From Citrobacter freundii (GTDB lineage: Bacteria > Bacteroidota > Bacteroidia > Chitinophagales > Chitinophagaceae): a DNA stretch of 64,000 bases. This document shows positions 1 to 9,456 of the stretch, piece after piece. Location of the stretch: the NCBI GenBank assembly GCA_003243445.1, contig QFQQ01000035.1, positions 10,744-74,743 of the forward strand. Direction: 5' to 3'. Positions within the stretch are counted from its first letter, which is position 1. Each line of letters begins with the position of its first letter. Below the pieces are notes generated by a model. That model ran no database searches and had not been told where the DNA came from. It saw nothing but the letters and a program-made list of their open reading frames with translations. Position numbers and translations under genes: made by a program.

Positions 1-463
1 TTTCAGTGTAGGTCTTATAAGTAGTTTCGTCACTACCGAGGATGGAAAGATCAGCATCGGTGAAGTAGTTGGTATCGGTATCATCAGACACCTGATGGCC
101 TTTTGTTGCGATGATGTGCCGATAACAACGATCAGTACGATCTTTATCAAATCCTATTGCCTTAAGTTTTTCAACGGCTGTTTCCGCGCTTTTTTCTTCG
201 TTATTACTTTGCTGAACGTTGTAAACAAAATCATGATAAGCGATTGCGAACAACACAGCTTCCCAATCCTGAAGCTGATCCTTTACCGGTTGTAATTGCC
301 GCCAGATCGATTCAAGATGTTTTAACGAATGATAATAACGGCTTTTGTGTGAATGTTTCGCAACGATCTCATTCCAGTAAATATCAGCAAGGTTCTTATC
401 CGTGGAAATCGATCCGATAGCCTGTTTGAAATCATCTTCTAACATAAGATGCAACTTAGTCAT
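1..463 (-). CDS. HD-domain phosphohydrolase-like protein, partial (C-terminus outside window)
   Basis: An open minus-strand frame enters from the left edge and starts at ATG 463 (MTKLHLMLEDDF); an internal ATG at 445 is an alternative. The visible ~154 residues contain YYHSLKHLE, then AIAYHDFVYN about 40 residues on, and later YFTDADLSILG. This spacing of H, HD and D is that of the predicted metal-dependent HD-superfamily hydrolases (COG4339-like), whose substrate is unknown to me. The gene is divergent from the S9 peptidase at 774, with a palindromic repeat between them. The family call rests on the motif pattern only, and the C-terminal half cannot be seen. Confidence 0.75.
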   Translation of the reverse strand, partial: MTKLHLMLEDDFKQAIGSISTDKNLADIYWNEIVAKHSHKSRYYHSLKHLESIWRQLQPVKDQLQDWEAVLFAIAYHDFVYNVQQSNNEEKSAETAVEKLKAIGFDKDRTDRCYRHIIATKGHQVSDDTDTNYFTDADLSILGSDETTYKTYTE

Positions 464-473
464 TTTTTGATTG

Positions 474-695
474 GCGTTGGGTTCCCGCAGATTTCGCTGA
501 TTTGTCAGGTTTATTGCTGGGAAGATAAGCGGTATGCAGGCAGTTCTTATTCGGGTGCGCAGATCACGCAGATGAGGCTCTGCAGCCGGAGGTTGATCTG
601 CGTGATCTACGGAGGCCCCTGGAGGAAAATTTCAATAACAAGTTACTTCTCCAACAAGGAAAGATAAATCTGCGAAATCTGCGGGAGCCCACGCA
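474..695. repeat. Long imperfect palindrome, ATCTGCG-type (copy 1)
   Basis: The left arm reads CGTTGGGTTCCCGCAGATTT and the right arm AAATCTGCGGGAGCCCACG-like, with internal words GATCACGCAGATGA and TTGATCTGCGTGATC also in opposite orientation. It fills the gap between two divergent genes. Copies of the same arm words occur at 8440-8662, 34290-34407, 52634-52761 and 63870-64000. Frames that open inside it come from the repeat and are not believed to be genes. Confidence 0.85.
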
Positions 696-773
696 ATTTC
701 CGTCAAAACTAAACGTCTAACCCCTTTATCTTATATTGCACAATCATCTTTCAACAGCTCTGATAAATCCATT

Positions 774-3107
774 ATGTCAAAACATCTAATTGCTCTGGCC
801 GCCCTGTCGGCCTCGCTGACCGCTACCGCTCAGCGCCCTGACTCCCTGAGTCGCAAGGATTATGAACACGCAGCCAGTTTCCTGAACTTTGGTACCGAAT
901 CACTGGTATACCGCACCGGGCTTCGCGCCAACTGGATGGACGGCGATAAGTTCTGGTATGCCATCAACACAGAAAAAGGAACCGAGTTCTTTCTTGTGGA
1001 CCCGGCTAAGAAATCAAAAACTCCCGCATTTGATCAGGCAAAGCTGGCCGCTGCTTTATCAAAAGCGATGGATCGCAATTTTGATCCATACAAACTTCCT
1101 TTTCAAACCGTCAGTTTCGCACCCGATCAGAAATCTTTCTCCTTTAATGCCGACGGCAAAAAATGGAAATATGATCTCAAAACAAGTGAACTGACACAGG
1201 ATAACTCAGCCGCCACAACATCCGATCCTGCCGCCGCCGGAGGCATGGGCCGCCGCGGAGGTTTTGGAGACGTGGTTTCTCCTGATGGCAAAAAAGCAGC
1301 TTTCATAAAAGACTACAACCTTTGGGTTCGTGATATTGCAACCAAACAAGAAACACAACTCACGACCGATGGCGTGAAAGATTTTGGCTACGCCACCGAT
1401 AACGCCGGCTGGAGCTCAAGTGACCGTGCGATCCTTCGTTGGTCTCCTGATTCAAAAAAGATCGCCACCTTCCAGCAGGATCAGCGCAAAGCCGGAGATA
1501 TGTATCTCGTTACAACAAATGTTGGCCATCCGACATTGCGTTCATGGAAATATCCGTTACCGGGAGATAAAGACATTGCCATGATCCACCGCGTGATCAT
1601 CAACGTCGATCAGCCAAAAGTGATCCGTCTGCAGGTGGAACCCGACCCGCACCGCGCTTCACTCAGTGATGATATCTCCAGCAGCGGCACGTTCGATGAT
1701 GTGGATTGGAAAGCTGATGGCTCTGAACTCGCTTTCTTATCCACCTCCCGCGATCATAAAATTGAAAAGATGCGCATCGCTGATGCAAACACCGGAGCTG
1801 TGCGCGAAGTGTTTGAAGAAAAAGTAGCGACGCAATATGAGTCCGGCCAGGGTGCGATCAACTGGCGTTATCTTCCCGAAACCAATGAATTCATCTGGTA
1901 TTCTGAACGCGATGACTGGGGACATTTATATCTCTATGATGCAAAAACCGGTCAGCTGAAAAATCAGATCACAAAAGGAAATTTTGTTGTGACGCGTGTA
2001 CTGGAATTTGATGAAAAGAAAAGAGAGATCACCTTCATTGGATTGGGAAATGATCCCGTTAACCCCTATTTCGGTCGCGTGTACCGTGTAAGCTTTGATG
2101 GTAAGAGGATGACCGATCTTACACCAGCTACGGGCAATCACACCGCCAGTTTCTCTCCATCAAAGAAATACCTGATCGATACCTATTCACAGCCCGATGT
2201 TCCATCCGTGATGGTATTGCGCGACGCAACCGGCAAGCAGCTCCTCGAATTGGAAAAAACAGATGTTACCAAACTCCAGGCGACGGGATGGAAAGCCCCA
2301 GCCGTGGTTAAAGTAAAAGCACACGATAATAAAACGGATATCTATGGACTGGTTTTCACGCCAATCAAAATGGAAGCCGGTAAGAAATATCCTGTGATCG
2401 ATTATATCTACCCAGGTCCGCAGGGCGGTAGCGTTGGCAGCTGGTCTTTTGCTGCTTCACGTGGAGATCATCAGGCCCTGGCCGAGCTTGGTTTCATCGT
2501 CGTATTGATCGAAGGCACCAGCAATCCTGACCGTTCCAAAAGTTATCATGATATGAGCTATGGCAACATGGCTGAGAATACATTGCCTGACCAGATCGCT
2601 GCAATCCGCCAGCTCTCACAAACCTATCCAATGGATACAGCAAAGGTTGGAATCTGGGGTCATTCCGGTGGTGGTTTTGCAACAGCCACTGCGATGTTCC
2701 GCTATCCTGATTTCTTTAAGGTTGGTATTTCTGAATCCGGCAATCATGATAACAGGAATTATGAAGATGATTGGGGTGAGCGTTATAATGGCCTGGCAGA
2801 AAACGCCAACTATGGCGCACAGGCAAACCAGAACTATGCACAAAACCTGAAAGGTAAACTGATGCTCGCGCATGGCATGATGGATAATAACGTGCCGCCG
2901 TATAATACATTACTCGTTGTGGAAGCACTTGAGAAAGCAAATAAGGATTATGACCTCGTGATCTTCCCGAACAGTGCGCATGGTTTTGGTCAGTATTCTT
3001 ATTATATGATGAGAAGAAGATGGGATTATTTTGTGAAGAATCTGCAGGGGATTGAACCGCCGAAGGAGTTTGATTTGAGAGCACCTGCCGCACCCGCCAG
3101 AAGGTAA
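774..3107 (+). CDS. DPP4-like S9 family prolyl peptidase, exported
   Basis: A 777-residue protein with an N-terminal signal (LIALAALSASLTATAQ), a beta-propeller-like region of about 40-480 rich in SPDGKK/WSPDSKK blade motifs, and a C-terminal alpha/beta hydrolase. The catalytic Ser is in GHSGGGF (residue 631), Asp in MMDNNV (704) and His in SAHGF (736), the order expected for clan SC family S9B (dipeptidyl peptidase IV). Length is normal for the family. It probably removes N-terminal dipeptides from oligopeptides in the periplasm. A residue-155 stretch of Gly/Arg/Phe (GGMGRRGGFGD) is a small low-complexity insertion. A strong terminator follows. Confidence 0.93.
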   Translation: MSKHLIALAALSASLTATAQRPDSLSRKDYEHAASFLNFGTESLVYRTGLRANWMDGDKFWYAINTEKGTEFFLVDPAKKSKTPAFDQAKLAAALSKAMDRNFDPYKLPFQTVSFAPDQKSFSFNADGKKWKYDLKTSELTQDNSAATTSDPAAAGGMGRRGGFGDVVSPDGKKAAFIKDYNLWVRDIATKQETQLTTDGVKDFGYATDNAGWSSSDRAILRWSPDSKKIATFQQDQRKAGDMYLVTTNVGHPTLRSWKYPLPGDKDIAMIHRVIINVDQPKVIRLQVEPDPHRASLSDDISSSGTFDDVDWKADGSELAFLSTSRDHKIEKMRIADANTGAVREVFEEKVATQYESGQGAINWRYLPETNEFIWYSERDDWGHLYLYDAKTGQLKNQITKGNFVVTRVLEFDEKKREITFIGLGNDPVNPYFGRVYRVSFDGKRMTDLTPATGNHTASFSPSKKYLIDTYSQPDVPSVMVLRDATGKQLLELEKTDVTKLQATGWKAPAVVKVKAHDNKTDIYGLVFTPIKMEAGKKYPVIDYIYPGPQGGSVGSWSFAASRGDHQALAELGFIVVLIEGTSNPDRSKSYHDMSYGNMAENTLPDQIAAIRQLSQTYPMDTAKVGIWGHSGGGFATATAMFRYPDFFKVGISESGNHDNRNYEDDWGERYNGLAENANYGAQANQNYAQNLKGKLMLAHGMMDNNVPPYNTLLVVEALEKANKDYDLVIFPNSAHGFGQYSYYMMRRRWDYFVKNLQGIEPPKEFDLRAPAAPARR

Positions 3108-3125
3108 ACCGTTCCTGTAAGGATA

Positions 3126-3158
3126 AAAAGCTGCGTCGTTTGATGCAGCTTTTTTTTT
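3126..3158 (+). terminator. Intrinsic terminator after S9 peptidase
   Basis: AAAAGCTGC, a 10-nt loop and GCAGCTTTT form a GC-containing stem followed by a run of T, 19 bp after the stop codon. The A run on the left makes it potentially bidirectional. Confidence 0.85.
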
Positions 3159-3252
3159 ATGCAATAAAGATCAATTCCTCCCTTTTAGTTGCGTAAATAA
3201 ATATCTTTATCTTCTCAACTCTGGACATTTTCCCCACACTTAATTTTTTCTT

Positions 3253-4503
3253 ATGCGTTTACTCTTAACGGGATTCATTTTACTGTCCTTTATCTCAGTC
3301 CGTGCAGCTGACATCCGGTTTTTCAGTGGCAGTTGGGAGCAGTTACTTGCGGAAGCAAAACAACAGCGCAAGCCGATCTTTGTCGATATATATACAACAT
3401 GGTGTACGCCGTGTAAACAAATGGACAAATACATATTTACCGAACCGTCCGTAAGTGAAAAATATAATGCTGACTTTATCTGTTATAAACTGGATGCGGA
3501 AAAAGGTGAAGGCATCCGTATTGCAAAGCAATATAACATCACTGCATATCCAACTTATCTTTACCTTGATCCGCAGGGATATCCTTTGCATCGTGCTGAA
3601 GGATTTTTCGAAGCTCCGGCTTTTTTAGCAGTTGCACAGCGGGCGATATCCTTATCCGGAGATGATAATGCCCTTAGTTTTTTTGAAAAAGAATTCAATG
3701 AAGGGAACCGCGAACCTGCCTTCCTCCGGAAATATATATACAAAATGAATTCCCTGAAGCTTGATAACACCAGCCCTTTGAATGCCTATTTTAAAGTAAC
3801 GGCTGCAGCGCAACTGGTATCCGTAAAAGAATTGACTTACCTGGCTGAAAATATCACAAGTATCCATTTCCGGGGATTGCCTTTTCTGTTACAACACTTC
3901 GGCAAGCTGGAAAAAAAAGAGCAGCAACGTTTAGCCGACCGGATCTATAACAGTGTTTTGCATAACGCTACAGGTCTTGCATGGAAAGAAGGACGTGTGG
4001 CTGAAATGCAGCAATTGCTTACATACGGAATACAACTGTCTCCATTGCTAAGCGCCCGGCTTCGGCCGGGACTTGATAGGAACAGGTTACTCTACCAGGC
4101 GATGGTCAAAGATCTTCCTGGATTAAAAAGCCTGAGCGCTGCGATCGCAAAGCCATTGTTGTCGATCTCTCTTGATTCGATCCAACGGGAAGATACCCGT
4201 CGTTTTAAACAGATCATGCAGCCATTTTTTACCGGTGCCCAGGATAGCACCCGGATCCCCGGCTTTGCAGAAGAAAGGAAATTTGCAGAACACGCTTATT
4301 CCGGAGAGATCAATGCAAAGCTCTATGAACTAAGTATGGGCCTGGCTGATAATCTTGACCCGCGTGACCCGGCCTTGAAACAGGCACTGCAGTGGATCAA
4401 CCGGGCTGATCAGATTTTGCCGGGCAAGCCTGCAATAACAAAACTTAAAGAACGGTTGGAAAATATGCTGGATGCACCAGCGGAATCTCCAAAAAGAGAA
4501 TAA
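3253..4503 (+). CDS. Exported thioredoxin-fold protein
   Basis: A 416-residue protein with a signal peptide (LLLTGFILLSFISVRA) and a thioredoxin domain at about 25-135. The redox motif is WCTPCK with Cys51 and Cys54, and the cis-Pro loop is in ITAYPTYLY. The remaining ~280 residues are helical, with no motif I know. Family knowledge: such DUF255/TlpA-type proteins act on disulfides in the periplasm of Bacteroidota. The helical tail may bind substrate (inference). It is monocistronic, followed by a mobile-looking palindrome. Confidence 0.85.
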   Translation: MRLLLTGFILLSFISVRAADIRFFSGSWEQLLAEAKQQRKPIFVDIYTTWCTPCKQMDKYIFTEPSVSEKYNADFICYKLDAEKGEGIRIAKQYNITAYPTYLYLDPQGYPLHRAEGFFEAPAFLAVAQRAISLSGDDNALSFFEKEFNEGNREPAFLRKYIYKMNSLKLDNTSPLNAYFKVTAAAQLVSVKELTYLAENITSIHFRGLPFLLQHFGKLEKKEQQRLADRIYNSVLHNATGLAWKEGRVAEMQQLLTYGIQLSPLLSARLRPGLDRNRLLYQAMVKDLPGLKSLSAAIAKPLLSISLDSIQREDTRRFKQIMQPFFTGAQDSTRIPGFAEERKFAEHAYSGEINAKLYELSMGLADNLDPRDPALKQALQWINRADQILPGKPAITKLKERLENMLDAPAESPKRE

Positions 4504-4518
4504 CTACCATTATAAATT

Positions 4519-4693
4519 CAATGCCGTTTATTTAAGCTTTGTCATCGATTGATAAGTATTATTTATAAACTGAAGACAAGGATACTTTTCCCAAGCTTTC
4601 TTACCGTTCTTCCCGCCTTAACGGTAAAAAAAACGGGAAGGCGGGAAGAACGGTAAGAAAGTACAAATGAACCGGCTTGACTAAACGACATTG
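4519..4693. repeat. Hairpin element, CAATG...CATTG family, copy 1
   Basis: The ends are CAATGCCGTTTATTTAAG and CTTGACTAAACGACATTG. Inside lies a perfect 24-bp inverted repeat (4596-4619 with 4638-4661; arms begin CTTTCTTACCGTTC) around an 18-nt loop. The 10 bp outside each end are ATTATAAATT and CCTATAAATT, matching in 8 of 10 positions, as a decayed target-site duplication would. There is no open reading frame of note. Confidence 0.85.
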
Positions 4694-4790
4694 CCTATAA
4701 ATTGTCTGCTTCATATTTCCCTGGGGCAAATGATTATCCCATCGGAAGAACGTTTACGTAACTTCCCGGAAGCAAACACATTAAACGCAT

Positions 4791-5291
4791 ATGACTTTAC
4801 AAGATAAGAACTGGTATAAACTTGACGGTGCCTACAGGAAACCTTACGACGCATCTGTTCCGCTCATGAAAATGGAACAATCAAGCGATCCCGGAGTACA
4901 TGCAAAGATCTGGGAGGAACTATGGAGCAACCTGCATCACCAGGGCAATGTTGGTCTTGCTTCTTATATGGCCATTCCACAATTGGTAAGGATCACAAAA
5001 GAAAAAGGATTGGTCGACTGGAATCTGTTTGGCTTGTGCAGCCTGATAGAGCAACACCGGCATGATGAAGATAATCCTGATCTGCCCGCTGCCGCTCAGG
5101 CTTATTATCAGGATGGGTTAACAGAACTTAATGAACTTGCACTGGAAATATTGAAGACGGATCAGGAAGATGCTGTTTTTACGACAGCGCTTGCAGCGAT
5201 CGCAACATGCTCCGGAAGAATTAATTTGGGAAAGGCGTTGATACAATTGGAAGACGAAGACGTACTGGAAGAATTTTTAGAGCAGTTTTGA
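4791..5291 (+). CDS. Conserved-looking small acidic protein, unknown function
   Basis: A 166-residue cytoplasmic protein with no signal or membrane segment. It looks all-helical and acidic, ending in LEDEDVLEEFLEQF. The clean codon pattern and isolated position between two intergenic repeats support a real gene. I do not recognise a domain; the helical make-up suggests a HEAT/TPR-like helical bundle, but this is weak. Confidence 0.6.
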   Translation: MTLQDKNWYKLDGAYRKPYDASVPLMKMEQSSDPGVHAKIWEELWSNLHHQGNVGLASYMAIPQLVRITKEKGLVDWNLFGLCSLIEQHRHDEDNPDLPAAAQAYYQDGLTELNELALEILKTDQEDAVFTTALAAIATCSGRINLGKALIQLEDEDVLEEFLEQF

Positions 5292-5485
5292 TTTCAGCTT
5301 GCGGAATTATCATGGTTCTTTAACTGGCAGCATCGTAGTAGTGCGTGTGTCATGACTTGCCCACGTAATACTAATTGATTTTACATGAATGAATGATATC
5401 AGTTAATAAGTTTTCCTGGTCGTCTTATTTCCTTTCGGCGCGGTTACTTCATCAGTAGGACCAGCTGGAGCTGCAACGGTTCTGT

Positions 5486-5974
5486 TCAATTCTTTTTTGC
5501 ATGCTGACGGATAGTTGCCGCGCGCGCTGCCATACTCTTCTCCTTCAGTTTATCTTCCACTTCTATGATTGCCTGCAGCAGGTTGTTAGGCGTATCGGTG
5601 AGTTCTGTAATGGCATCGATCATCAAATTCCAGACAGGTTTCATTTGTGTCACCATTTCCTGTCCCTTTTCAGTTAATTGGAGTAATCGCTTTCGCGAAT
5701 CGATCTTATCTTTCTTCGATCTGATCAGTTTCTCTTTCTCAAGTTCCTTTAACAAACTGATCGTAGACGGATGAGTGTAACCGATCTCAGTGGCGATCTC
5801 AACAACGCTCAACAATGGTTTATGATAAAGGGTGTAGATCACCGGGAACCATTTTGGTTCAAAGGCGATGTTATGATCCTTATAGATCTGTAGCCCATCT
5901 TTACGGAACATTTCCGCCAATCGCTGCATTCTGGTGGCAATTGCCAGGATACCTACATCATCTATCAGACCCAT
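5486..5974 (-). CDS. MarR-family transcriptional regulator
   Basis: A 162-residue winged-helix protein. The recognition region at about 55-100 (LLSVVEIATEIGYTHPSTISLLKELEKE) is followed by the wing KKDKIDSRKRLLQLTEKG, the typical MarR DxRxxxLxLTxxG signature. The GNAT gene at 6008 lies just upstream on the same strand, with 33 bp between them, so this is the second gene of a likely two-gene operon (MarR-GNAT pairs are common). Its ligand is unknown. Confidence 0.85.
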   Translation of the reverse strand: MGLIDDVGILAIATRMQRLAEMFRKDGLQIYKDHNIAFEPKWFPVIYTLYHKPLLSVVEIATEIGYTHPSTISLLKELEKEKLIRSKKDKIDSRKRLLQLTEKGQEMVTQMKPVWNLMIDAITELTDTPNNLLQAIIEVEDKLKEKSMAARAATIRQHAKKN

Positions 5975-6007
5975 GATTAAATTGTTGATAAAGACTAAAT
6001 GTAGGGA

Positions 6008-6523
6008 TTAATGAGCGTTTGGAACGGTTGTCTCCAAATGAATATCATAAAAGATATGATCTGGCTTCATCCGCGGAAAATTAGCCGGAAGGTCTTCTGC
6101 CGGTAATGGCTGAAACCCGTTCTTTTCATAAAAACGATGAGCAGCTTTCAATTGACCAACGGTACCAAGGCATACATGCGGTAGACTATGCTCCCGGCAA
6201 TACTGCAATAAGATATCCAGCAACTGTTGCGCTACACCCAGGTCTTTACCCCTGTATTCTTTCTTCACAAACATTTTCCTGATCACGCCCAGGCCATTGC
6301 TGGCGTTCATCAATCCAATAGTCCCAACGAGCTGATCACCATCAAATGTTCCCCAGAAACCACCACCGGGATTGATGTAGTTGGATTCAATATCCAACAG
6401 ATCCGGTTGGCCGTCCAAGGTTATGGGAACACCGAATTCGATCTGCTGGATCGGGAGTATAACATTGATAATCTGTTCACAATGAGCATTGGTCAATGGC
6501 CGGGTGACAAAATGATGTTCCAT
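6008..6523 (-). CDS. GNAT-family N-acetyltransferase
   Basis: A 171-residue protein with the acetyl-CoA site VIRKMFVKKEYRGKDLGVAQ (about 80-100, the R/Q-x-x-G-x-G/A loop here RGKDLG) and the motif B region AHRFYEKNGF (about 130). It would transfer acetyl from acetyl-CoA to an amine; the substrate is not predictable. It is co-oriented with and just upstream of the MarR regulator, which may control it. Confidence 0.85.
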   Translation of the reverse strand: MEHHFVTRPLTNAHCEQIINVILPIQQIEFGVPITLDGQPDLLDIESNYINPGGGFWGTFDGDQLVGTIGLMNASNGLGVIRKMFVKKEYRGKDLGVAQQLLDILLQYCREHSLPHVCLGTVGQLKAAHRFYEKNGFQPLPAEDLPANFPRMKPDHIFYDIHLETTVPNAH

Positions 6524-6604
6524 TTCATTTACTTTGAAAACAAATATACGTAGTTACCTACGTACATGGAAACATTTCTCTTGCCGCAGTTGCGTTTCTG
6601 TTTT

Positions 6605-7750
6605 TCAACCTGCGGGGTTTGTGCTGGAACTTTTAATCACCAGATACTTTGATTTTTGCCGCAGGAACCATGACTCATAGTAAGTGTACGATAAGTGCGC
6701 CACAAGAATCGTAACCAGCGCTTCTGTTACAAACATCAATCCATGTCCAATAGCTGATGGCAGAGACGGCAACACCGGCTTTAACGCCAGTGAAACCAGG
6801 AAAAGAATGATGAAGTGATACGCATAGATGCCATAGGAGATCTTACCAAGAAAATTGCAAACCTTGTTTTCCAGATCAACTAATGTTCCTGGATTTGTAC
6901 TGACGTTGAGAATGATCACGGCATAAACGAAAGCATGAATTTCCTGCTGAAATCCTTTTATGAACGGAACCTGCACAGGTGCCCAGAAAATGGACACCAG
7001 CAAAAATAACCAGGCAATCACTTGCAGGATCGGATGGTAGATCAACGCCAGTATTTTTCTTTTATGATAATAGGTATCCGCCGCAATAGCCCCGATGGCC
7101 ATTAAATGAAACGGGATGTAAGACATGAGTGCCAATACGTCTATCCCGGTGAATGACAGCATACCCATTGCGGCTGCGATCTTAATGCCACAAAAAATGA
7201 ACAGTAAAATTATCAGCGTTCTGATAAGCACGGCAGATCTGTTCACTAAGAACGGCCAGAACGCGTAGAATTGTTCTTCCACCCCAACTGACCATAAAAT
7301 ACCGATCAGGTCAGGGCTGTAGCCAAGAAAGAAAGCTATGTTGGGTACAAGGATCGCATATAAACCAGCGGTAGTTTTCAGATCAAATCCAGCGGGCAGA
7401 TGGATCTTGTCTCCCATAGTGGCAAGTATGATCACTCCGGTTATCAGCACGAGATAATAAACCGGCCAGATCCGCAGGATCCGGCGGATGTAGAATTTCC
7501 TGAAGTTGATACTCCCTTTCTTCTCTTTTTCTTTAAGCAACAAATAGGTGATCAAAAAACCGGAGAGAACAAAGAATAACACAACGGCGTAGGCCTGCAT
7601 CCGTGTATTCCAGAATCCGTATGGAGTTAATCCAAAGTATTCGCTCCATTGATCGGTATGAAAGACCATTACTACCATTGCCGCAATCGCGCGCAATCCA
7701 TTCAAACCTGGTAAATAAATGCTATCCTGCTTGGGGAGGGTATTAGGCAT
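6605..7750 (-). CDS. Acyltransferase 3 (OafA/YrhL-like) membrane protein
   Basis: About 381 residues from ATG 7750 (MPNTLPKQDSIY). The ATG at 7810 adds a 20-residue segment with no clear role. The N-terminal LPGLNGLRAIAAMVVMVFH carries the family's conserved R and H. FVLSGFLITYLL, FYIRRILRIWPVYYLV and WSVGVEEQFYAFWP are hallmark acyltransferase_3 motifs. About ten membrane helices are visible. It probably O-acylates a surface glycan across the inner membrane. It lies downstream of the Rrf2 gene with a 160-bp gap. Confidence 0.88.
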   Translation of the reverse strand: MPNTLPKQDSIYLPGLNGLRAIAAMVVMVFHTDQWSEYFGLTPYGFWNTRMQAYAVVLFFVLSGFLITYLLLKEKEKKGSINFRKFYIRRILRIWPVYYLVLITGVIILATMGDKIHLPAGFDLKTTAGLYAILVPNIAFFLGYSPDLIGILWSVGVEEQFYAFWPFLVNRSAVLIRTLIILLFIFCGIKIAAAMGMLSFTGIDVLALMSYIPFHLMAIGAIAADTYYHKRKILALIYHPILQVIAWLFLLVSIFWAPVQVPFIKGFQQEIHAFVYAVIILNVSTNPGTLVDLENKVCNFLGKISYGIYAYHFIILFLVSLALKPVLPSLPSAIGHGLMFVTEALVTILVAHLSYTYYESWFLRQKSKYLVIKSSSTNPAG

Positions 7751-7910
7751 CAGCAAGTCTTGATTGATACGATAAAGGTATTCGCAAGCTGTTCCCGCCG
7801 GCGATTTCACGCAAAATATAAAATATATGCTTAATTAAGCAGGAGGAAATTACGGCGGGGCCACCAGGGACCCGGGCGCCACAATAGCAAATTATATAAA
7901 GTAAGACTAA

Positions 7911-8405
7911 TTATTGGACCGGCGCTGCAGTAATTTTCATCGGTAGCGTTGGCTGGTCAAGGATAAAATTCAACACCTTCACCGAAACATCTTCCGGATT
8001 GATCAACTCTTGCAAGGAGATCTTATTCAGCAACTGATCCACCGTATGCTGGATCATCTGCCACAACGATCTTGCAGAGCAATCCACTGAATTAGTACAC
8101 AAACGCATCGCACCGCCATGTGATTCACAAAAGCGTTTATCAAACAATACACCACCTAACGCTTCCAGTACCAGCTTTATGCTGATCTCTTTCGGCTCAC
8201 GGGATAACAAATAGCCTCCCTTATGGCCCGGTGTACTCTTAATAAAACCGCCGATACGCAAAATGCGGGTGAGCTTCGCCACATAGTGACTGCTCAACCC
8301 TTCGGCTTCCGCGAGCTGCGGAATGCTAACGCCTACGTTGTCTGGACAACGGGCAATCCTTATCAGGATCCGCAAACCGTATTCTTCTTGAGCAGTAATT
8401 TTCAT
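7911..8405 (-). CDS. Rrf2-family Fe-S regulator (IscR-like)
   Basis: 164 residues; N-terminal winged helix (SIPQLAEAEGLSSHYVAKLTRIL) with wing GHKGGYLLSRE, followed by three cysteines C93, C103 and C109, matching the cluster-binding spacing of Rrf2 proteins. It lies downstream of sufT on the same strand, separated by a palindromic repeat, so it likely has its own promoter. Role by inference: senses Fe-S status and controls the adjacent suf genes. Confidence 0.85.
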   Translation of the reverse strand: MKITAQEEYGLRILIRIARCPDNVGVSIPQLAEAEGLSSHYVAKLTRILRIGGFIKSTPGHKGGYLLSREPKEISIKLVLEALGGVLFDKRFCESHGGAMRLCTNSVDCSARSLWQMIQHTVDQLLNKISLQELINPEDVSVKVLNFILDQPTLPMKITAAPVQ

Positions 8406-8439
8406 TTATATAGGTAGTAAGTATCTTAAAAATTGTCCT

Positions 8440-8662
8440 GCGTAGGTTCCCGCAGATTTCGCAGATTTATCTTTTCCTTTATAGAAAAGCAATCCGCCTC
8501 TGGAATTTTTCCTTGATCGCTTCCGCAGATAACGCAGATAACTCTCTGCTATCGGAAACTAATCTGCGTAATCTGCGCACCCGAAAATAAGTCTCTCCGC
8601 TTATCTCATGTCTCCTCAGAAATCAGACTAATATATCTGCGTAATCTGCGGGAACCCTACGC
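8440..8662. repeat. Long imperfect palindrome, ATCTGCG-type (copy 2), after sufT
   Basis: Left end GCGTAGGTTCCCGCAGATTT, right end AATCTGCGGGAACCCTACGC, with several internal ATCTGCGTAATCTGCG-like words in both orientations. It starts 10 bp beyond the sufT stop codon, so transcripts of the suf operon would end in a large hairpin. Confidence 0.88.
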
Positions 8663-8671
8663 GCTTTCAAA

Positions 8672-8986
8672 TCACATAAATCCCAATTCCAACTGCGCCG
8701 CTTCCGACATCATACTCTTATTCCACGCCGGGCTCCACGTCACCGCCACATGCACATCATTCACCCCTTCAATCTCATGCACCTTCTGATCCACTTCTAC
8801 AGGCAATGATTGTGCCGCCGGGCAACCCGGTGCCGTCAATGTCATCACGATCTGCACATTATTCAACGGCAGGATCGACACTTCATAAATCAATCCCAAT
8901 TCCCAGATACTCACCGGCAACTCCGGATCATAAATGGTCTTCAACACATCAATCACCTTTTCTTTCAGTTCTGCTTCGTTCATCAT
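8672..8986 (-). CDS. sufT: SUF-associated DUF59/MIP18 protein SufT
   Basis: 104 residues of the MIP18/DUF59 fold: IYDPELPVSIWELGLIYEV near the N-terminus (DPE at 20-22) and TLTAPGCPAAQ with the conserved Cys55. Family knowledge: SufT-type proteins help Fe-S cluster assembly or transfer. It is the last gene of the suf operon, 3 bp after sufE. Two adjacent ATG codons are possible starts. Confidence 0.88.
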   Translation of the reverse strand: MMNEAELKEKVIDVLKTIYDPELPVSIWELGLIYEVSILPLNNVQIVMTLTAPGCPAAQSLPVEVDQKVHEIEGVNDVHVAVTWSPAWNKSMMSEAAQLELGFM

Positions 8987-8989
8987 CGT

Positions 8990-9424
8990 CTATGTAGTTG
9001 AATGTTTCAATTTAAATCCTAATGCATACGCCTTGATCTGCTTCACCATCGACAACAATCCATTCGAACGCGTCTGCGCGAGGAAGGATGTCAATCCCAC
9101 TTCCTTGATAAAATCCAGCGGCGCTTCAATGATCTCATCCGGTGTGCGTTCCGACAACACCCGCACCAGCATGCTGATCAATCCCTTCACCAACACTGAA
9201 TCACTATCCGCACTGAAATAGATCTTGCCGTCTTTATAATCCGCCTGCAGCCAAACCGAAGACTGGCAACCGCGGACCTTATTATCGTCTGTCTTGTATT
9301 TTTCGTCCAGCGCCGGCAGCTTTTTTCCGAGATCGATGATGTACTCATATTTCTCGTCGTTGCTGTCGAACAGTGCAAACTCTTCTACAATTTCAATTTC
9401 TGTATCGCGAATCGATTTTTTCAT
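8990..9424 (-). CDS. sufE: SufE sulfur-transfer protein
   Basis: 144 residues. The sulfur-accepting cysteine is in VRGCQSSVWL (Cys53). The C-terminal half (GLISMLVRVLSERTPDEI) is standard for SufE, which takes persulfide from SufS and passes it to the SufBCD scaffold. It lies 32 bp after sufS. Length is typical. Confidence 0.93.
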   Translation of the reverse strand: MKKSIRDTEIEIVEEFALFDSNDEKYEYIIDLGKKLPALDEKYKTDDNKVRGCQSSVWLQADYKDGKIYFSADSDSVLVKGLISMLVRVLSERTPDEIIEAPLDFIKEVGLTSFLAQTRSNGLLSMVKQIKAYALGFKLKHSTT

Positions 9425-9456
9425 CTCCTGACTAATTCCAATAACTTAACAAATAA

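Noticed and set aside
449..667. 72-codon plus-strand frame
   Set aside because: Lies wholly in the ATCTGCG palindrome and opposite the HD gene start; repeat sequence, not a gene.
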